The notes beneath the pieces are model-generated. The model was given only the letters and a program-made list of their open reading frames with translations. It was not told the origin of the DNA and made no database searches. Positions 33,272 to 33,690 of a DNA stretch of 33,690 bases are shown here, one piece after another. The first letter of the stretch is position 1. The number at the start of each line of letters is the position of its first letter. This stretch comes from Betaproteobacteria bacterium HGW-Betaproteobacteria-4 (lineage in GTDB: Bacteria > Pseudomonadota > Gammaproteobacteria > Burkholderiales > Rhodocyclaceae), in the NCBI GenBank assembly GCA_002840785.1, contig PHCH01000011.1:1-33690 (forward strand). Direction: 5' to 3'. Position numbers and translations under genes: made by a program.

Positions 33272-33315
33272 GCGCAGGCACCAATCATTTACTTACCCAA
33301 ATCAAGGAGCTTCCG

Positions 33316-33690
33316 ATGTCCATCAATCCTGAGCAATTCGCCGCCGCCAACAAAGCCGCTGTCGATTCCCTGTTGTCCGTTGCCAACACCGCCCTGGCCT
33401 CTGCTGAACGCATCGCCAGCCTGAATCTTGAAACCGCCCGTTCCGTGCTGGAAGACTCCGTCTCCAACGCCAAGGCCATCATGGGCGCCAAGGATCCGCA
33501 GGAAGCCCTGTCCATCCAGGCTTCCCTGGCCCAGCCGAGCGTCGAGAAGGCTGTTGCCTACTCCAAGTCGGTTTACGAAATTTCCGCCGAGACCCAGGAA
33601 CAACTGACCAAGATGGTTGAAGCCCAGTTCGGCGACTTCCAGAAGAATGTTGCTTCCATGCTCGAAAAGGCTGCCAAGTCTGCTCCGGCT
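33316..33690 (+). CDS. Phasin (polyhydroxyalkanoate granule protein), 3' end outside window
   Basis: The first 125 codons are present with no stop before the window edge. It starts MSINPEQFAAANKAAVDSL and continues as long amphipathic helices rich in Ala, Ser, Glu and Lys, matching the phasin_2 / PhaP family (TIGR01841-like). Phasins coat polyhydroxyalkanoate granules and control their size. The ribosome-binding site AAGGAG lies six bases before the ATG, the best in the window, consistent with high expression. Palindromes upstream suggest repression by a PhaR-like protein. The family is about 180-190 residues, so roughly a third lies outside. Confidence 0.93.
   Translation, partial: MSINPEQFAAANKAAVDSLLSVANTALASAERIASLNLETARSVLEDSVSNAKAIMGAKDPQEALSIQASLAQPSVEKAVAYSKSVYEISAETQEQLTKMVEAQFGDFQKNVASMLEKAAKSAPA

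Larger units (their letters stand above)
32881..33315. other. 435-bp intergenic region upstream of phasin
   Basis: AT-richer than its surroundings from about 32990 on. It holds a possible promoter for the BaiN-like gene near 32925, one short plus-strand ORF (33052-33201), ATGCAT repeated as ATGCATAATGCAT at 33041-33053, and two short palindromes close to the phasin start. No RNA gene was recognised. Confidence 0.6.

Noticed and set aside
1..33690. tRNA, rRNA, CRISPR array, insertion sequence or prophage
   Set aside because: No cloverleaf, rRNA segment, regularly spaced repeats, transposase or integrase was recognised; the dispersed repeat is irregularly spaced and not an array.

Overview
The window looks like GC-rich chromosome of a betaproteobacterium, most likely of the Rhodocyclales (Dechloromonas/Azonexus-like). 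The grounds are the rho-rpmE pair, the orn / M48 peptidase / rsgA block, a phasin gene, several c-di-GMP (HD-GYP) and multi-PAS kinase genes, and strong C/G third positions. The order is inferred from gene style; no marker search was possible. There is no rRNA, tRNA, CRISPR array, transposase or phage gene, and I saw no broken gene. The window cuts rho at the left edge and the phasin at the right edge.

Layout. 1-1603: 3' part of rho, then rpmE and a clear intrinsic terminator. 1617-3251: GT-C (ArnT/PMT-like) membrane glycosyltransferase, convergent with orn (3272-3817, minus). 3822-5962: M48 (Ste24-like) membrane peptidase coupled to rsgA. 6117-15367: a three-gene signalling operon with an HD-GYP response regulator (c-di-GMP phosphodiesterase type) and two very large hybrid kinases, each ending in REC-HPt; the second begins with four CBS domains. 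15364-23529 (minus): DUF2126 transglutaminase, fused circularly permuted ATP-grasp/alpha-E protein, a second transglutaminase and an HI0933-type flavoprotein, resembling the predicted peptide-ligase/transglutaminase clusters of other bacteria. 23699-24121: VOC protein. 24285-24446: small membrane ORF. 24472-27458 (minus): DUF3391/HD-GYP protein coupled to a PAS histidine kinase. 27612-28283 (minus): GST-like protein. 28483-30573: cytochrome c'-like lipoprotein and a COG2509-type flavoprotein. 30574-32880 (minus): BaiN/HI0933 flavoprotein and FUSC-like membrane protein. 32881-33315: AT-richer intergenic region with a possible short ORF and palindromes. 33316-33690: phasin.

The most unusual thing is a dispersed repeat of about 41 bp. 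Its left half approximates GATTTCAATTTTSGCC; after a T-rich spacer comes the highly conserved core CGGTTGACCGTAGCAAT. I find nine recognisable copies (A-I) and one decayed candidate (J), in both orientations. Five lie wholly or almost wholly between genes. At least four lie inside coding sequence and are translated: copy I encodes most of the signal peptide of the cytochrome c' lipoprotein, copy A encodes part of the first membrane helix of the M48 peptidase, and copies C and D sit in two different frames of one flavoprotein. This resembles the behaviour of Rickettsia palindromic elements, although this sequence is unrelated and mostly non-palindromic.

Functional links. The two HD-GYP proteins would produce pGpG or GMP from c-di-GMP, and Orn is the known pGpG-degrading enzyme; no GGDEF synthase is present. 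Genes are packed tightly: ATGA/TGATG stop-start overlaps occur at 5096, 10631, 16593 and 26187, and two convergent pairs have overlapping or abutting stop codons (15364-15367, 30571-30576).
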